A stretch of 64,000 nt of DNA from Gammaproteobacteria bacterium (lineage in GTDB: Bacteria; Pseudomonadota; Gammaproteobacteria; Chromatiales; Chromatiaceae): positions 17,211 through 81,210 of the forward strand of contig JAGRGP010000015.1 in the NCBI GenBank assembly GCA_020445415.1, read 5' to 3'. The notes beneath the pieces were generated by a model. The model was not told where the DNA came from. It did not search any database and saw nothing but the letters and a program-made list of their open reading frames with translations. Of this stretch, positions 9,201 to 17,354 are shown piece after piece (position 1 is the first letter of the stretch; every line of letters starts with the position of its first letter). The position numbers and the translations under genes are program-made.

Positions 9201-10250
9201 TCATTCCTGTTCAAAGCTGTAGGGTAGTTGTTGGAACATCAGTCGTGGTCCATTGCTATCGCATAAATGAACGTCATCCGACTCGAAGCTGGCAATCTCC
9301 AGGACGGATAATAATTCGTATCCACCTTCTGGTGAGGGCTGGGCGTCCACGATTTTCCCCGCCCCCTGTCCGGACTGACTTCCTTTCGCGTAAACCTCAT
9401 CACCGGGCTTGGGCGTGGTGTTGGAATCTACTCGGGCAAGATACATACGGCGCTTCAATTTTCCCAGGTATTTCATACGGGCAACTACTTCCTGGCCGGT
9501 ATAACAACCCTTGGTAAAACTGATGCCGTTAAGCAGATGCATGTTCGTCATCTGGGGCACAAAAGCCTCACTCGTTGCGCCAACGATAACTCCAATTCCA
9601 GCACGTATATCGAGGAGCGACCAGTATCCTAGATCCCCCGGTATGGCCTTGGCCGAGAGCTTCCGCCACAAGTCTGTCATGGGCCCGTATTCCCCAACCA
9701 GTTCAAAGCGTGGAACTGTACCTGGGTGGCGCAGCAATGAAATGCCACCTGTTTGTACCGACTCCCATGGGTCACCTGGAATACTATCCAGTTGTTCCCG
9801 GAGTCTTTCAGGGGCGGAGTCTCCCGCAAATCCAAATCTGCACAGCTCATCGCTTGCATCTTCGATCTTTACCTTGGACATGAGGATGTACATAGGCAGA
9901 CGTTTGAGAAGCATTTGATGGGTGTCCGCGGGCATTTGCAATAAATAGGACTGCTGTCTACGAAATACTACGAAATTAGCCAGCATTCTGCCCTTTGGTG
10001 TACAGTGCCCAGCAATCTGAAACCGGTTCTCGCTTACATTCCTGATGTCATTGGTAATCTGTCCTTGCAGAAACTTTTCCGCATCTTCTCCGCTGACGAG
10101 AATCAACTTCAGGGGTGAAAGATTCACCAGGACACTAGCCTTATTATCTGGCGCAACGCGATCCATGGCGGGCGAAACCCGATTCCCAGGCTCGCGCAGA
10201 CCATCAAGAAATGCCTCCCATCGATTATTCATAGCGGCGGTATCCCTCAT
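9201..10250 (-). CDS. ygfZ: Folate-dependent tRNA/Fe-S maintenance protein YgfZ
   Basis: YgfZ is a GcvT-like tetrahydrofolate-binding protein needed for repair or assembly of certain Fe-S clusters, including those of MiaB. The 349-residue protein carries the family hallmark KGCYTGQE, with the conserved cysteine at residue 249. It also has the N-terminal GcvT-like motif LKLILVSGEDAEKFLQGQITND. An alternative ATG six codons downstream (10232) cannot be excluded. It is divergent from the RNase II-family gene and leads a two-gene unit with the HDOD gene. Confidence 0.93.
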   Translation of the reverse strand: MRDTAAMNNRWEAFLDGLREPGNRVSPAMDRVAPDNKASVLVNLSPLKLILVSGEDAEKFLQGQITNDIRNVSENRFQIAGHCTPKGRMLANFVVFRRQQSYLLQMPADTHQMLLKRLPMYILMSKVKIEDASDELCRFGFAGDSAPERLREQLDSIPGDPWESVQTGGISLLRHPGTVPRFELVGEYGPMTDLWRKLSAKAIPGDLGYWSLLDIRAGIGVIVGATSEAFVPQMTNMHLLNGISFTKGCYTGQEVVARMKYLGKLKRRMYLARVDSNTTPKPGDEVYAKGSQSGQGAGKIVDAQPSPEGGYELLSVLEIASFESDDVHLCDSNGPRLMFQQLPYSFEQE

Positions 10251-10390
10251 ATCTTCAGCAGCTTCGGGGATGATAAGAGAATTACGGCCAGGTGTCAGGC
10301 AAATTTAAAGACTGGTAACTGCACAATCTATGAGACTATTTGCGGTTCATACCACAGACAGCATTTTTACCCTTAGCCTTGGATGACATC

Positions 10391-12211
10391 ATGCCCGAAT
10401 TCGAACCCACTCCCGGTTGTCTCGTGTTGTACAGGGCCGGGCCGGCACTGGTGACCGGGATTGGGGAAAAGATCGAAATTGCGCTCCCTGGGGATAAGGC
10501 GAAACGGGTTCGTATCAAGGATATCGTCGTTTTACATCCCGGCCCGCTGCAGGATTTTTCGGAACTTGAACAGGATTCCGGTGACGTCTGGGAAGCCTGG
10601 GAGCTCATTGCGGGTGAGGCGGTCAGCCTCCGCGAGTTAGCCGAGCTGCTCTACGGCGAATTTACCCCCGCTGCCGCATGGGGAGGGTGGTGTGAGCTAG
10701 CCAGGGGCCTCGTTTTCGAAGGCACCCCGGACCGTGTCATCGCCCGGGAGAAGAGGCTCATCGATCGCGATATCGCGGACCGGGACGCAAAGGCTACTGC
10801 CCAACGTGAATGGGAAGGGCTTCTGGATCGGTTGCAGCGGGGTGTCATCGAAGCCGGGGATGCCGACCGATTGAAAGAGGTGGAGAAGTTGGCTCTGGCC
10901 CAGTCACAGCACAGCAGAATCCTAGCGGCGCTGGGCCTACCGGAGTCTCCTGAAGCTGCTCATCGGCTACTGGTCCGGGTGGGAGTCTGGAAGCCATATA
11001 CCAATCCATATCCACTGCGGTTGGGTGTCTCGATCAAAAATCCATCTTCAGCGTGCAGCTCGATACCGGATGAGCCGCGAGTAGATCTGACCCATTTGCC
11101 CGCGTTTGCCATTGATGACCAAGGCAGCGATGATCCGGACGATGCGGTCAGTCTCGATGGCCAGCGCATTTGGGTTCATGTGGCAGATGTGTCGGCGCTG
11201 GTTACTCCCGGATCGGCGCTGGACAGTGAGGCTCGGGACCGGGGTGCCAATCTGTATCTACCCGAAAAAATGATCTACATGTTACCACCTCAGCTGACGC
11301 AGCTCCTGGGCCTGGGGTTGGCAGATGTTTCCCCGGCGCTATCGTTTGGGTTCCGGCTGTCCGAACAGATGGAGCCGATTGATCTGCAAATTGTTCCGTC
11401 CCGGGTGAGGGTTCAACGAAAAAGCTACTCGGATGTGGAGCGGATGCTGACCGAATCACCATTCTCGGAGCTCATCATGTTGGCTGAATGTTTTCGACAG
11501 CGTCGATTACGGGCGGGGGCAATGTCACTGCAGCTGCCGGAAACCAGAGTGCGAGTCACTCGGGAGAGTGACGTTGAGATTAAACCGGTGGCAAAACTGG
11601 CCAGCCGCGAGATGGTTACCGAACTGATGCTGATGGCCGGTGAGGCGGTGGCCCGTCATGCAATGCAGAATCATATTCCTATCCCCTTTACCCTTCAAAG
11701 TGCTCCAGATATCAGTGAGATCCCTACCGATTTGGCCGGAATGTATGCCTGTAGGCGTCAGTTGAGACCCTCTCGTCAAGGCACGCAGGAAGGTCCCCAT
11801 AGCGGTCTCGGACTCGAAGTCTATGCTCGTGCGACTAGCCCGTTGCGGCGCTACCTGGATCTGGTCGTCCATCAGCAATTGCGCGCCCACTTGAGGGGCG
11901 CGAATCTCTTAACCTTGCCGGAGATTTCGGAGCGGGTTAATGCTTCCGAGCCCGGTGTGATCGCGGTGAGAAAGACGGAGCGTCTGTCCAATTTGCATTG
12001 GAAACTGGTCTACCTGAGGAACCATCCCGGGTGGCGTGGACGAGCCATCGTGGTCGGGAAGCAAGAGCGGCGCAAAATTCTGATACTTCCGGAGTTGGCG
12101 TTAGAAACCAGAATTAGCGGAGGCCCAGACCTATCGCTGAACCAAGAGCTGGAGGTGGTTCTCAGGAAGGTGGATATTCCGGATCAGATGGCATGGTTTA
12201 AATTGGCGTGA
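10391..12211 (+). CDS. RNase II-family (RNB) 3'-5' exoribonuclease
   Basis: This 606-residue protein has a central RNB catalytic domain (about 235-530) that hydrolyses RNA from the 3' end. The metal-binding aspartates are in AIDDQGSDDPDDAVSL, and the active-site region YARATSPLRRYLDLVVHQQL is intact. The N-terminal part begins PEFEPTPGCLVLYRAG and looks like a small beta-barrel; the C-terminal 60 residues could be a degenerate S1 fold. It differs from canonical rnb and rnr products in lacking clear cold-shock domains, so no symbol is given. ATG 10391 is preferred to the TTG at 10340, because recognisable conserved sequence begins there. The ATPase operon follows after 122 bases. Confidence 0.9.
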   Translation: MPEFEPTPGCLVLYRAGPALVTGIGEKIEIALPGDKAKRVRIKDIVVLHPGPLQDFSELEQDSGDVWEAWELIAGEAVSLRELAELLYGEFTPAAAWGGWCELARGLVFEGTPDRVIAREKRLIDRDIADRDAKATAQREWEGLLDRLQRGVIEAGDADRLKEVEKLALAQSQHSRILAALGLPESPEAAHRLLVRVGVWKPYTNPYPLRLGVSIKNPSSACSSIPDEPRVDLTHLPAFAIDDQGSDDPDDAVSLDGQRIWVHVADVSALVTPGSALDSEARDRGANLYLPEKMIYMLPPQLTQLLGLGLADVSPALSFGFRLSEQMEPIDLQIVPSRVRVQRKSYSDVERMLTESPFSELIMLAECFRQRRLRAGAMSLQLPETRVRVTRESDVEIKPVAKLASREMVTELMLMAGEAVARHAMQNHIPIPFTLQSAPDISEIPTDLAGMYACRRQLRPSRQGTQEGPHSGLGLEVYARATSPLRRYLDLVVHQQLRAHLRGANLLTLPEISERVNASEPGVIAVRKTERLSNLHWKLVYLRNHPGWRGRAIVVGKQERRKILILPELALETRISGGPDLSLNQELEVVLRKVDIPDQMAWFKLA

Positions 12212-12333
12212 GCGGTTTTTGTTTGCTGGCAAGACCGGATAGAATTTAGTCCCAGTAACCGAGTCCGGAGAAGCTTGTCTTTGTTCGGGGGTACTCGCCG
12301 ACAATAATTACATCATTACGAGGAGACCGAGAC

Positions 12334-12531
12334 ATGAGTGGATCAGAGGAGAGCAAGCCACTTAGCAGTCCACACTTGAAAGGGTCAGCCACGGAGTTTG
12401 CCGCATATTGCGAACAGGAATTCGAACGCCGGAGAAACTCCAGCGAACCATTTGATGAAAAACTATTTACCGATACGGTCGCGATGGTGCTTAAGCGTCT
12501 TCGTACTATCGAGCACGAGGGCGGGCTATGA
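12334..12531 (+). CDS. Small acidic protein of unknown function, first gene of the SbcC/YhaN-like operon
   Basis: A 65-residue acidic, probably helical protein (CEQEFERRRNSSEPFDEKLF, then VAMVLKRLRTIEHEGG). I do not recognise a family. A good Shine-Dalgarno (GAGGAGAC, 12319 onward) precedes ATG 12334. Its stop overlaps the next start (ATGA at 12528-12531), so the two products are probably made in stoichiometric amounts. A partner or regulator role for the ATPase is inference from this coupling. Confidence 0.75.
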   Translation: MSGSEESKPLSSPHLKGSATEFAAYCEQEFERRRNSSEPFDEKLFTDTVAMVLKRLRTIEHEGGL

Positions 12532-14378
12532 TTATCATCGGCCTATCCGCCAAGAATGTACTTAAGTACGCGCATCTGGAACTAGACAATCTTCCGGAGA
12601 ACGGGCTCATTGCGGTGGAAGGAGCCAATGAATCCGGGAAGAGTTCGATTGGGGAGATGATCTGTTTTGTGCTCTATGGAAGGACTTACTCGTTGGCTGA
12701 GGACGAACTTGGCAGATTGATCAAGTGGGGGGAGTTGAGCTGTTCGGTTACCCTTCGCTTCAGGACCGGTGACCGCGTCATCCATGAGGTTACCCGATTT
12801 TTGGATCATGAGGGTAATCAGAGTGCTCGGCTCAATAGACAGGGTGCCGAGCACGATCCGATCGCCCGCGGTGCGCAACAAGTACAGAGTGCCCTGGATA
12901 CATTGATTGGCTACAACTACGAGGAGTATATCGAATCTTTCTATTTGGCCCAGCGTGAGATTACAACCCCTCATCCGCACAGCCACGCGGTCAAGGCTAT
13001 GGCCGGTCTTGGAATACTCGAAAAGCTTTCGAAGCGCTATGGAGATGAGATCGTTGTCGAAAATCAGCTGGCAGATGAGGTGGGTCAACAGGCAGAAGTA
13101 TTGGCGGAAGAGCTTAGCACCTTGGCAATCGAGCCCGGAAGACTGGATTCCCTACTGGCCGAGCAGCATAAAACACTGGCAAACCGCATAGCCCTACAAC
13201 AGCAAGCCCAACAGCTGGAAGAGATTGATGAGAATTACCAAGGGTTGTTGCCGAAGTTTCGCGAAGCGTCGGCAAGATGCCGGAAGACGGGTGTTCTCCG
13301 GTTGCTTGCGCTATTACTCCTAATCGTTTGCTCAGCTACCTGGGGCGTACTTACGGCCTACCCAGAACATGCGCTTAGTCAGATGATGGTTCAACTAAAG
13401 ATTGATCCGTCTTGGCCACTCGTTGGCGCGGCGGTGTGTATGGGGCTTTTTTTATTTCTGTGGTGGCGTCGAGTGACCGTAAACGCAGTCACCAATACGC
13501 TATTGGCGCAAGTCAAGGAGATTGCCGAGCCCCTTAGGGTATTGGGATTAGCGTCGGTTCCGGTATCCGACACGGAAGTGCAGATAGCGCCGGGAGAAGG
13601 TATCCGGGACCCTGGCCAAGCTGAAGATTCATTGGCAACGGTTGACCGGTCACCCCTCTATGAACGGGTCTGCGAATTCAAGATAGAGGCCGATGAACTA
13701 ACCGAGATACTGAACACTAGAATCTCTCGACTGAAAGTGGACCAGGAGGGATACCAGCAGCAGATCGATCAATTGGAAAAAGAGATTCGGCATGAACGCC
13801 AACGGGTAGACCGGGCAAACGGGTTGACTCAGGCGGGAGAAGATCTTGATAGGCGCGTGGCGGATCACCAGCGACGGATCGCGATGCGATTGCTGGCCCA
13901 GGAGTTGTTGGAAGGAGCTGCCCGCCATTTTAGCCAGGTTTTCAACCGCAACCTCCGTGAACTCGTGGGTAGAACACTACCCTTGCTGACTCAGCAACGA
14001 TATGAGTATCTGCACATCGACAATTCTTTGGCAGTAACGGTTTTTTCGAAGGAGAAGCGGGACTTCGTCAAACTGGAAGAACTTTCCAGTGGTACTCAGC
14101 GGCAGATTATGCTGGCCCTGCGGCTTGCACTTTCCCAGGAACTGGTTAACAAGGCGGTCAAAGGTAAGCAGTTTCTGTTTCTCGACGAACCATTTGCCTT
14201 CTTTGACCAAGAGCGAACCAACAACGCGATCAGTGTGCTACCAAAATTGAGCGACGAGATTACCCAGATATGGGTGGTCGCTCAGGAGTTTCCATCCGAC
14301 TTTCATTCGGCTTGCGTTATTCATTGTGATAGGGATCGGGCAACTCTGAATGTTTCCGAACAAGGCTTCGTAGCGTAA
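12528..14378 (+). CDS. Membrane-anchored SbcC/RecN-like ATPase (YhaN-like architecture)
   Basis: A 616-residue ABC-type ATPase of the SMC/Rad50 group. Walker A is GANESGKSS (32-40), there is a Q-loop-like SFYLAQREIT, the signature is LSSGTQRQIMLAL (about 519-531), and Walker B is FLFLDEP (about 549-555). Coiled-coil arms lie at about 170-250 and 370-450. Unlike SbcC or RecN, the region between the arms holds two transmembrane helices (about 258-278 and 295-313) in place of a zinc hook or hinge. This is the arrangement described for Bacillus YhaN. The ATPase heads would sit in the cytoplasm, tethered to the inner membrane. No SbcD-like nuclease gene is adjacent. It probably acts in DNA or RNA end processing, but the substrate is unknown. 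Confidence 0.85.
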   Translation: MIIIGLSAKNVLKYAHLELDNLPENGLIAVEGANESGKSSIGEMICFVLYGRTYSLAEDELGRLIKWGELSCSVTLRFRTGDRVIHEVTRFLDHEGNQSARLNRQGAEHDPIARGAQQVQSALDTLIGYNYEEYIESFYLAQREITTPHPHSHAVKAMAGLGILEKLSKRYGDEIVVENQLADEVGQQAEVLAEELSTLAIEPGRLDSLLAEQHKTLANRIALQQQAQQLEEIDENYQGLLPKFREASARCRKTGVLRLLALLLLIVCSATWGVLTAYPEHALSQMMVQLKIDPSWPLVGAAVCMGLFLFLWWRRVTVNAVTNTLLAQVKEIAEPLRVLGLASVPVSDTEVQIAPGEGIRDPGQAEDSLATVDRSPLYERVCEFKIEADELTEILNTRISRLKVDQEGYQQQIDQLEKEIRHERQRVDRANGLTQAGEDLDRRVADHQRRIAMRLLAQELLEGAARHFSQVFNRNLRELVGRTLPLLTQQRYEYLHIDNSLAVTVFSKEKRDFVKLEELSSGTQRQIMLALRLALSQELVNKAVKGKQFLFLDEPFAFFDQERTNNAISVLPKLSDEITQIWVVAQEFPSDFHSACVIHCDRDRATLNVSEQGFVA

Positions 14379-14383
14379 CGATA

Positions 14384-14590
14384 ATGGAAAACCCCCGCCA
14401 ATCCTGCAGTGTTTGCCGTTTGTTAAGAAGCCTTAGTTTTAGTGTCTTGGGGGGAGGTGTGGCGGGATTTGGGGCGCTGCAGCTAGGGTGGGGTAACGAT
14501 ACTGCAATCATCGCTGCAGTATTCGGCTCGGTGGCCGCGGTTGTGTGGAGCAATCGCGGTCGGGGTGGGTTTGGTAAAATCTCCCACTAA
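14384..14590 (+). CDS. Small two-helix membrane protein, third gene of the ATPase operon
   Basis: A 68-residue protein starting five bases after the ATPase stop. It has a short N-terminal CSVC motif. Two hydrophobic stretches follow (about 16-35 and 40-56), rich in glycine and alanine, with a basic tail RGRGGFGKISH. No family recognised. The tight spacing says it belongs to the same operon as the membrane-tethered ATPase and may be a membrane partner of its transmembrane hairpin. No clear Shine-Dalgarno is visible apart from sequence within the ATPase end, which lowers certainty. Confidence 0.6.
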   Translation: MENPRQSCSVCRLLRSLSFSVLGGGVAGFGALQLGWGNDTAIIAAVFGSVAAVVWSNRGRGGFGKISH

Positions 14591-14607
14591 GACAAGGCGA
14601 GCGATAG

Positions 14608-15096
14608 TTACCGGGCGACTCTAACCGGAATCGGCTTGAGAAGTTTCGCCAGATCCCTTGGGTCCATGCCAATGATATAACCCCGGGCTCCGCCGTTGAT
14701 AAAGATTTGCGGCAGCTTCAATATCTCCTCCTCACAAAAAACGGGAATCTTCTTGCGGGTGCCAAACGGCGAAGTACCCCCGATCTTGTAACCCGAATGC
14801 CGTTCTGCGGTAATTGGATCACAGGCCATAACCGACTTGCGTCCAATCTGCCGCGCCAATTCTTTGGTCGACACCTTCTGATCACCATGCATGAGTATGA
14901 TCAACGGTTGAGCTGCTTCATCCTCCATAATCAGAGTCTTAATCACCAGGTGTTCGTTAATATTGGTCACTCTGGCGAAGAGAGCCGTTCCCCCACCAGG
15001 TTCGTAATGGTAGGGATGGTCGGTGTAAGTAACCTGGGAGTCACGTAGCATCCTGATGGCCGGGGTAACCGGTGGTTTATTCTTACCCTTCTTCAT
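14608..15096 (-). CDS. ybaK: Cys-tRNA(Pro)/Cys-tRNA(Cys) deacylase YbaK-type
   Basis: A trans-editing enzyme that hydrolyses Cys-tRNA-Pro made in error by prolyl-tRNA synthetase. The 162-residue frame from ATG 15096 (MKKGKNKPPVTPAIRMLR) matches the family length. It contains the catalytic lysine region VIKTLIMEDE, the nucleotide-pocket KVSTKELARQIGRKSVMACD, and GGTSPFGTRKKIPVFCEE. The reading frame is open for 57 more codons upstream, but that extension is cysteine-rich and unlike the family, so it was not used. The gene converges on the small membrane protein at 14384. Confidence 0.92.
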   Translation of the reverse strand: MKKGKNKPPVTPAIRMLRDSQVTYTDHPYHYEPGGGTALFARVTNINEHLVIKTLIMEDEAAQPLIILMHGDQKVSTKELARQIGRKSVMACDPITAERHSGYKIGGTSPFGTRKKIPVFCEEEILKLPQIFINGGARGYIIGMDPRDLAKLLKPIPVRVAR

Positions 15097-15698
15097 GAGT
15101 ATCTGAATCTCAATCCCTACCCAACATGTAAGTATATGATCTTCACCAAGCGAATTCACAGTGGTGCGCATTATCCCCCAAACTCTCTGTGGGCTAGGGT
15201 TGCTCAATAGATAGCAACAGGTTGAGCAGCTACTTCCTGGGAGGCATGACTTAAGGCAATTAAACACACTTTTAAAGGAGGAAATTTGTTTCTTTTTAGC
15301 ATAGAATAGGATTCAGGTTCCCTGGCTAAAGATTAAGAGAAAAGGAAAAAGTAGCGGACTAGACGTAATAAAGGGATCCATTTCTCGCCTTTCAACCGTA
15401 TCGGTATTCAGCAAGAACTGATAGCCGGTGGGCGAACGGTTAAGTTGAGTTTGAAAACCTTGGAGTTGCAGATCAAGGGACTGGCAGGTGAATGTGTGGC
15501 CGATTCACCTGCGTAAGCCAGCTATTGGCTGACCCGTTGGTCCTGTTCCAAGGTGCGCAGAGACCTTGGAGATCGGTTTTATTCTATAATCGGTTGGGGA
15601 CCTTGTTTCAGCATTTATTACAGCCGATTCAGGGGAAGATCTTGATAGGTCGGTTTGACTGGTTACAGCAGTGGTTTGTTGGTTCTACAGTAACGGAC

Positions 15699-15722
15699 CG
15701 AACCGGTATATGCACCGGTTCG
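15699..15722. repeat. Perfect 9-bp inverted repeat in the rpfF upstream region
   Basis: CGAACCGGT and ACCGGTTCG flank the six-base centre ATATGC. As DNA it resembles a dimeric regulator site; as RNA it would make a stable hairpin. There is no following T-run, so it is not a classical terminator. It lies 590 bases before rpfF. Confidence 0.5.
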
Positions 15723-16234
15723 CTTAGGTGCCGTGTGTGTCTTGAGCGAAGGTGTTGATATTTATGGCTTTGCTCCGGAACACAGTCAGTAACATCAGCA
15801 TGCCGGAAAAGTTCCTCCTTCCGCAGTACCCCGCTCGATTATCCCACCCCCTCGTTTACCGAACTCCCTTTTGGATAATTGGGCGTTTCGGTGGTACTGG
15901 GTCCGCCGGTCGGAGGCTTTTTCGTCAGCGGGCCGATGGGATTCTTGTAAACGTGGCAGCCCCTATCCGAAGCGGAAGCGGACATTTGGAACGGAGTTTG
16001 GGAATTTGGACGGCTACAAGAAGTGAAAGCGTGGGGTATTTAACACGATGAGCGTGACTAAAATCTACCCCGTTGGAACTACTACATCAGAAAAATGGGT
16101 TTTATCGAAGAAATCGGGAGGGAATCGTTTCATTCTCGGGCAATATTGTCGAAATATTGGCATACAAGGAAGAAAAGAATGCCAATGGAACTAGTAGGCC
16201 GTTTCTCGCGGAGGAACAGCGGATTCGGGAATAG

Positions 16235-16252
16235 GGGTGTCAACTGACACCC
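16235..16252. promoter_or_regulatory. Operator-like palindrome upstream of rpfF
   Basis: The two 8-bp half-sites GGGTGTCA and TGACACCC are perfect mirror images separated by AC, 60 bases before the rpfF start. A TGTCA-N2-TGACA core is a plausible site for a dimeric repressor or activator, but I cannot match it to a named regulator. It does not fit the Crp/Clp consensus TGTGA-N6-TCACA. Confidence 0.45.
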
Positions 16253-16273
16253 AAGTGGCTTGGTTAAGCAGAT

Positions 16274-16297
16274 GGCGCTGATCGTTTGGTCAGCGCC
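16274..16297 (+). promoter_or_regulatory. Leader hairpin next to the rpfF ribosome-binding site
   Basis: GGCGCTGA and TCAGCGCC form a perfect 8-bp stem around an 8-base loop (TCGTTTGG). The hairpin ends immediately before the Shine-Dalgarno GGGAGAG (about 16299-16305) of rpfF. Such a structure in the mRNA could stabilise the leader or control ribosome access; no terminator T-run follows. Confidence 0.45.
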
Positions 16298-16311
16298 TGG
16301 GAGAGACAACA

Positions 16312-17205
16312 ATGTTAGGTCAAAGAAAAGAGATCACGGTTACCCAGTTTACTCACCTGGACCTTGAGTTCGAGCCTGAACACAATATGGTTTGGTCAAG
16401 ATTCAAGTATCCTGGCCGCCCCTGCATGAGCACTGACCTGGTGAAGGATGTAAGCAGGGCACAAAAGATAATTGCCGATCAGGCGAGGAGCCAATACGAG
16501 CATAAGCTGCCGTTCAGATTAAAATATCAGGTGTTCTGCTCGGAGTTACCGGGTGTTTTCAATCTGGGAGGAGATCTCGCCTATTTTATCCGCCTGATAC
16601 GAGATAAAAATCGGATGGCCCTCTTTGACTACGCTAAGGAGTGCATCGATATTTTGTATCGAAACGCGACTAACTATGAAATTCCGTTCACCACCATCGC
16701 GCTTGTTCAGGGCGAAACCTTGGGTGGGGGATTCGAGGCGGCCCTGTCGGCTAATCTTATTATTGCGGAAAAGGGTGCGAGATTTGGGTTTCCGGAAACG
16801 GTGTTCGGTATGTTCCCGGGTATGGGTGCGTTTAATTTTCTTGCCCGGAAGGTAGCGCCCGGACTAGCCAAGCGAATGATAGCTAGCGGCAAGGTCTACA
16901 CTGCAGAGGAACTCTACGATATGGGTGTAGTTGATATCCTGGTGCCGGACGGAAACGGAAAGGAGGCCGTGTACGACTACATTCAACATCAACGTAATCG
17001 AAGCACCGGCTTTTATGGACTGGATCGGGTTATCGAGCAGTTCAACCCGTTATCGTACAAGGAGCTTCTGGATGTAATAACGCTCTGGGTCGATACGGCT
17101 ATGCAGTTGTCGGATAAGAACATCCGGCTTATGGAGTATCTGGTACGCGCCCAGCAGAAACGTTGGTGCCGTGAAGAGGTTAAACTGGTCTCGATGGCCA
17201 GCTGA
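16312..17205 (+). CDS. rpfF: Diffusible signal factor synthase RpfF (enoyl-CoA hydratase/isomerase family)
   Basis: RpfF makes cis-2-unsaturated fatty acid signals (DSF family) by dehydrating 3-hydroxyacyl-ACP and releasing the free acid. The 297-residue crotonase-fold protein has the two catalytic glutamates in the expected contexts: GGGFEAALSANLI (E142) and FPETVFGMFPGMGAF (E162). These are offset by one from E141 and E161 of Xanthomonas RpfF. The oxyanion-hole segment LVQGETLGGG precedes them. ATG 16312 has a Shine-Dalgarno GGGAGAG and a hairpin just upstream. It is convergent with the rpfC-type sensor, and no rpfB (acyl-CoA ligase) is nearby. The dedicated ACP, ketoacyl synthase and methyltransferase downstream suggest an unusual substrate. 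Confidence 0.94.
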   Translation: MLGQRKEITVTQFTHLDLEFEPEHNMVWSRFKYPGRPCMSTDLVKDVSRAQKIIADQARSQYEHKLPFRLKYQVFCSELPGVFNLGGDLAYFIRLIRDKNRMALFDYAKECIDILYRNATNYEIPFTTIALVQGETLGGGFEAALSANLIIAEKGARFGFPETVFGMFPGMGAFNFLARKVAPGLAKRMIASGKVYTAEELYDMGVVDILVPDGNGKEAVYDYIQHQRNRSTGFYGLDRVIEQFNPLSYKELLDVITLWVDTAMQLSDKNIRLMEYLVRAQQKRWCREEVKLVSMAS

Positions 17206-17258
17206 CAAGGAGGTCAGTTATAGAACCACGACTTGATCTGGCAGGTGTACCTGATGCT

Positions 17259-17301
17259 GAGGGATGTGTGCCGTGGGAGGTAGTGGCGGCTCACATCCCT
17301 C
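17259..17301. terminator. Bidirectional terminator-like hairpin between rpfF and rpfC
   Basis: GAGGGATGTGTGCCG and CGGCTCACATCCCTC pair over 15 positions with one mismatch, around a 13-base loop. It lies in the convergent gap between rpfF and the sensor kinase gene. There is no clear U-run on either side, so it may stop transcription only in part or protect 3' ends. Confidence 0.5.
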
Positions 17302-17354
17302 GATGCATTGTGTGAGTCGATCGTGGTCGAGTTCTCAACCTGTGGTTCCGGTAA

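Larger units (their letters stand above)
15097..16311. other. 1.2-kb gene-free region upstream of rpfF
   Basis: No reading frame here looks like a protein: the two longest (15492-15758 and 15752-16051, plus strand) have no recognisable composition or motif and overlap each other. The stretch contains a 9-bp dyad at 15699-15722, an operator-like palindrome at 16235-16252 and a hairpin at 16274-16297, all before rpfF. It could hold a long untranslated leader, a small RNA, or the relics of deleted genes. The 5' end of ybaK and rpfF are divergent here, so promoters for both must lie within it. Confidence 0.55.

Noticed and set aside
10330..10386. 18-codon frame ending four bases before the RNase start, as a possible leader peptide
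   Set aside because: Weak ribosome site, no pattern of regulatory codons, no attenuator hairpin.
15492..16051. Two overlapping plus-strand reading frames in the rpfF upstream region
   Set aside because: No recognisable sequence, no ribosome site, and they overlap in different phases.
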